A DNA stretch of 64,000 nucleotides, taken from NCBI GenBank assembly GCA_964304625.1, contig OZ199840.1, forward strand, positions 1,240,001-1,304,000, written 5' to 3'. The stretch is from Kudoa neothunni (taxonomy: Eukaryota > Cnidaria). Each line of letters begins with the position of its first letter. The first letter of the stretch is position 1. The notes below the pieces were generated by a model, which did no database searches, was not told where the DNA came from, and saw nothing but the letters and a program-made list of their open reading frames with translations. Below, one piece after another: positions 60,293 to 64,000 of the stretch. A program made the translations under genes and the position numbers.

Positions 60293-62926
60293 GATGATCT
60301 CTCTTCACTATAATGCACATGCGCATAAGATATAGGATTATACTTATTTCGCTTTTTTTAAAGGTTATAGTGCTTTTACAAACAAAATAGCCTATAAAAA
60401 TAATAAAATATATATTTAAGATATTATTTATGCACGTAAAATGATTACAGGTTATAAAAATTAACTTTTATTTATTGAAACATTATTGATGTATATGTGC
60501 AAGGTTTATGATTTAAGAATGAGATAATAATCAGAAATAAGAATTCTCTTCTTTATCTATACAAAAAGATAAATTAAATTTTATCAAAATGAATTTTAAG
60601 TCAGAATTCACAATAGTCAACCGAGTATCTTCTCTTATAAACAACAATGTAAGGTGAACTCTATAAATAAGGTTCAAAATATAAAATTAAAATTACAAAA
60701 TTTATTTTAACAATATAATTTGGCGAAGATATGTTTATATGATTTTTGGCCTCACATGTAGTGATAGTGAGTCGGATTTACTAAATTAATACGGCGAAAA
60801 GTATACACAGATTATTTAAAAGTCAATTTTCTTCATATACCGAAATAAAACAATGGCTTGATAATTTTATTAAAGTACTGTTGTAAAATGCTTTGTTCTT
60901 ACATTAAAATCAAGGAATCTTGTTTCTCTTACAGAAATGGTAGGAGCTTCAAAATAAAAAATGAAGATAATCAATCGGATAATATTAATAATAACGAAGA
61001 AAAATTAATTTACAGATATTTTAAATATATCTGCCCACATGGCGACATTAAACCATTCAAAAATGAGTACATCTGCACCTCAGTCCTCGTTATAAAAAGG
61101 TTGTCAAGCATTTATTACCATATCTCCTCAAAATGAAGCGTCATATGTGCTTAATTACAATATTACTCACCATCATGTAAAATACGACATATCCTTCTAT
61201 CAACATAATCAGAATGTATCAGATGTGATGAAACGAACATTATCATTGTGTTTTAATAGGGGTGCAGATAACAAAAGAGTAAAATTAAGTCTTGAATCCG
61301 ATTTGAACATCCCTTTCAGTTAAAAAACTTAGAAATATGAAACATCGCACAAACAGGAATACTCAAGAATCATTCTCAATGGAAGACCTTTCTAAAAAAT
61401 GCGATGGTCAACTCTTGCTTGGCATCCACACAGAAGCAGAATCGGATGAACTAAACGTTTTCTGTTTCACTACGAAAAATATGAATAGTCTTTATTCTGA
61501 CTATAATTAAATTTTACATATTGATGCAACCTAAAAAGTAGACAAAACAAGATATCCATTGTATCACTTTGCAGCGGTTGATTCTCATGGACGAACTCGA
61601 TTAATCTTCTTCGCTTTTGTTAGAAATGAAACTCAAAATTTTATTGATAATGTGACATCTTCGTTTGGTAAATTAATGGAAGAAACAGAAATAACAAAAG
61701 TTATCTTTGTTGATAAGGATTCAACTGAAATTAATTCATTAAAGAAATTTTTATTTAATGCAAATATATTGTCATATTCTTATCACGTAGAAAAATTCAC
61801 TCAATTGAAGTCAATAAAAAAACAAAAAAAAATAGATTGAAAACCCTTTCAAAGCAAACCGTTTATTTTAAATCATATGACGAATATCTATCCTTTTTAG
61901 ATGGAATCAAAAAAAACAAATGACACATACTTTTTGTACCTTTCAAAATGTTGGTTAAATATTTCTGATATGTGGGCACAATGTCCGAGAAAAAACATTA
62001 ATACTTTTGGATCCAATACTAACAATCGAATTGAACGAGCCTATGGAAAACTCAAAAGTTTTTTATCTAAGCAATCTCCGTTGCCAGATCGGATAGATGA
62101 AATTCTTCGTTATGTTAATATATTGGATAGCGAATTCACTATCAATGAGCACAATTACCTATGAACACACATAGAATATCCAATGATTTTATTACAATAT
62201 GGGAATCAAAATCTTATTTTTTTCCCACCTAAAATCAAACATTGCCATGGTTATTAAAAGTAACGAAACATCTGTCTGTGACTGTCCATTCTTTTTACAG
62301 CATCATCTATTTTGCAATCATCTAATCAATCTGTTAAAATTATCTAAAATAAGCATTGAATCAATCGTTACAACAAGTTGGACTAAAAATAACCTTTTCA
62401 ATGGAAAATCACCTGATATATTTCCCGAAATTTGTGATGATAGTTCACCATTGTCGGATTCATTTGTTGACAACGAAATGTTATTGGAAGATTCCCCTTC
62501 CAGGGGTGAAAATGTAAACCTAAAGTTTTGAAAAAATGATGAGTTAACTCAAAGAGTGCTACACACATTAAATTCAACGGGTGGAGAGGAGTATCGGAAT
62601 TTTTACACTGAGATATCCAACTCACTACAAAATTTCGAATAAAACTGTCACCCATAGTGTTAATGAAAAAGTGCGCCAAATAAAACAATGACATTCCAAA
62701 TGAGTGGAAAGAGGTTACATCAAAAGGTAGACCTAGAATCCCAAAACAATAATTTGAAATTTTCAAAATAAAGTTCTAATTAATCGTCCTAATACTAAAA
62801 AATATATTTTATCATTTTTATAAGTTATGTTGTTTGTAGAAGCGATAAAACCTGTAGAAAAAAGCGAAATAAGTATAATCCTATAATCCCCCGCGCATGC
62901 ACCTCTACGATGGAAAGAGACACTAA
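60293..62926 (+). mobile_element. Mutator-like element (MULE) with TIRs and target duplication
   Basis: The 2.63-kb element is flanked by a perfect 10-bp duplication CCACAACTAA (60283-60292 and 62927-62936). The terminal inverted repeats are about 85 bp. Their inner part, TAGGATTATACTTATTTCGC and onward, is identical at both ends, while the outer part is more diverged. Each TIR contains a GCATGCGC-type core (CACATGCGCA left, TGCATGCGCG right). A broken transposase lies inside. Confidence 0.9.
60858..62531 (+). pseudogene. MULE transposase with SWIM zinc finger, broken
   Basis: The N-terminal part (60858-61136, ICPHGDIKPFKNE) may be a FAR1-like finger remnant. The catalytic core reads IDAT-stop-KVDKTRYPLYHFAAVD at about 61520-61590, then KVIFVDKDSTEI (61700-61735). 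The downstream frame 61901-62164 includes NTNNRIERAYGKLKSFL. The SWIM finger follows near 62268-62325: CDC...FCNH fits C-x-C-x(n)-C-x-H. In-frame stops and frame changes show it is inactive. The layout resembles ZSWIM1/3-like MULE proteins. Confidence 0.8.
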
Positions 62927-62936
62927 CCACAACTAA

Positions 62937-63423
62937 AGGATTAACAAATAATTTTTTGAAACGTTATATTTTCTTCTCAAAAAATTATACACTAAAAAAG
63001 TAAGAGTGCAAATATATTTACAAGAAGACCCAAGATTTTACTGAAGTTCATTAATGTTGAATCACGCATAATTATTTTTTTGTATTTAACGAAAAAAAAT
63101 TCATTCATCATCCTACAATGTATTTTTTAATAAAATCTCTATGATTAAGTCAATTATTCAATATTAGACCTCCTTAGAAAAGCCACAAATGATTGCCACC
63201 CTAGCTAGGTGATAAAATCGTTAAGTAGGTGAAACTGCGAAGTGTTAATGAATAATATTTCACCATAATTAAAAAGCATAAAAAATTTACACTATTAAGA
63301 AAAATCAAATGAAAAATGTTTCTGCCAGATATTTATTCACCCAGAGATTAAGTCATGCGCTGAGTACGTGCGCAGCACATGCACGTTTTCTGACCTGGTG
63401 ACGTTTGGCTCGATTTTGTTAAA
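62937..63423. other. Promoter region of the coiled-coil gene
   Basis: The last 80 bp are GC-rich, with TGCGC (63356-63360), GTGCGCAG (63368) and GCACATGCACG (63375-63385) before the start codon at 63424. The rest is featureless. Confidence 0.45.
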
Positions 63424-64000
63424 ATGGATTCTTTTGGGAATGAATCTCACGCAGTAACCTAATTTTGTAAACATTTCTAAAGTTCCATTAACCTAGCATG
63501 ATATTCTGAGCCCACTGGACCTCCATTTGATCAATGAGCACATAATTTCCGCTGAGTGAATCACATTTCTCATTTCCTATGTATTACTAAATTTAACTTA
63601 GGGCCAACGTTGAAAATCCAATTTCTACTGATGAATGTAGATTGAGTTATTTAAATTTAACTAATTTTATTGATTTATTTAGTGCTGGTGCGTCAAAAAA
63701 TGATTATCAAATCACTAAAAAATAAATGGTTGGAATATAAAAGGTTTTTGTGCTTATTTGGAATATCTGTCACAATATCATCGATTTTAGATTGAGTAAC
63801 GAGTTGAAACGAGCCAACAGTGACCTAAAAATGAAATACGACATGCTCGCCGAGAAGCAGGTAATTTTCTCATTGAAAAATTGATTCGTTTACAAAGCAT
63901 CTGTTAAAATTTAGAAAAAATGGACTTTTTATAAAGAAGCTGCCAACCACACGGATATGATTCGATTAAAAGAGAAATTACAAGTCGCCGAGGTTTGTTT
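63424..64000 (+). CDS. Coiled-coil protein, 5' part only
   Basis: Six exons chain with matching phases: 63424-63453, 63497-63555, 63602-63636, 63683-63743, 63791-63860 and 63915-63992; a further GT donor follows at 63993. The first 111 residues start MDSFGNESHAHDILSPLDLH, then ANVENPISTDELLVRQ, then a Lys/Glu-rich heptad region (LKNKWLEYKRLSNELKRANS, KMKYDMLAEKQKKWTFYKEA, MIRLKEKLQVAE) that should form a coiled coil. Introns are 43-54 nt. I do not recognise the family; it could be a centrosomal, ciliary or vesicle-tethering protein. The gene continues beyond the window. Confidence 0.8.

Overview
This is a eukaryotic, almost certainly animal, nuclear genome segment. It is very AT-rich, its genes are split by many tiny introns (mostly about 41-60 nt), and it carries an animal-type gene set: an SH3-DHR1-DHR2 DOCK exchange factor, a forkhead factor, a KCTD protein, PDCD5, glucosidase II beta with an HDEL tail, nuclear-encoded mitochondrial ribosomal proteins and a Sec-containing selenophosphate synthetase. 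The proteins are divergent, which together with the short introns would fit a fast-evolving small animal (for example a myxozoan, orthonectid or dicyemid). I cannot decide the taxon from the sequence alone.

Layout. 0-8.6 kb: two tandem paralogues of an unrecognised single-pass membrane protein (minus strand) with a dead pogo/Tigger transposon between them. 8.6-16.7 kb: SEC61G, a piggyBac-like element, a head-to-head pair MRPS18C/MRPL11 with only 60 bp between their start codons, and a second piggyBac-like element. 16.7-30.5 kb: a DOCK gene on the minus strand with two long introns, one of about 5 kb that holds a palindrome-bearing repeat and unusual hairpins. 30.5-39 kb: a tRNA-like repeat, a possible hAT-like element, EXOSC4 (RRP41), a broken FLYWCH/MULE transposase and a GC-rich hairpin-bearing island. 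39.4-41 kb: a divergent forkhead gene. 43.5-50.6 kb: a possible orphan exon, PRKCSH (glucosidase II beta) and SEPHS2 with an in-frame TGA (Sec) and a candidate SECIS. 53.8-56.3 kb: PDCD5 and a KCTD-type gene. 57.7-62.9 kb: two hAT MITEs and a MULE, all with target-site duplications. 63.4-64.0 kb: the first six exons of a coiled-coil gene that runs off the window.

Most of the genes are housekeeping and do not form one pathway. Three act in or on the secretory pathway or selenium supply (SEC61G, PRKCSH, SEPHS2) and two in mitochondrial translation. Several share a GC-rich, NRF1-like palindromic motif just upstream of the start codon; an identical 12-mer sits 12-13 bp before SEC61G and PRKCSH. 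Many exon models were assembled by hand from splice phase and family similarity. They are reliable for MRPS18C, MRPL11, EXOSC4, SEPHS2, PDCD5, SEC61G and the coiled-coil gene, and less complete for DOCK, PRKCSH and the 3' ends of FOX and KCTD.
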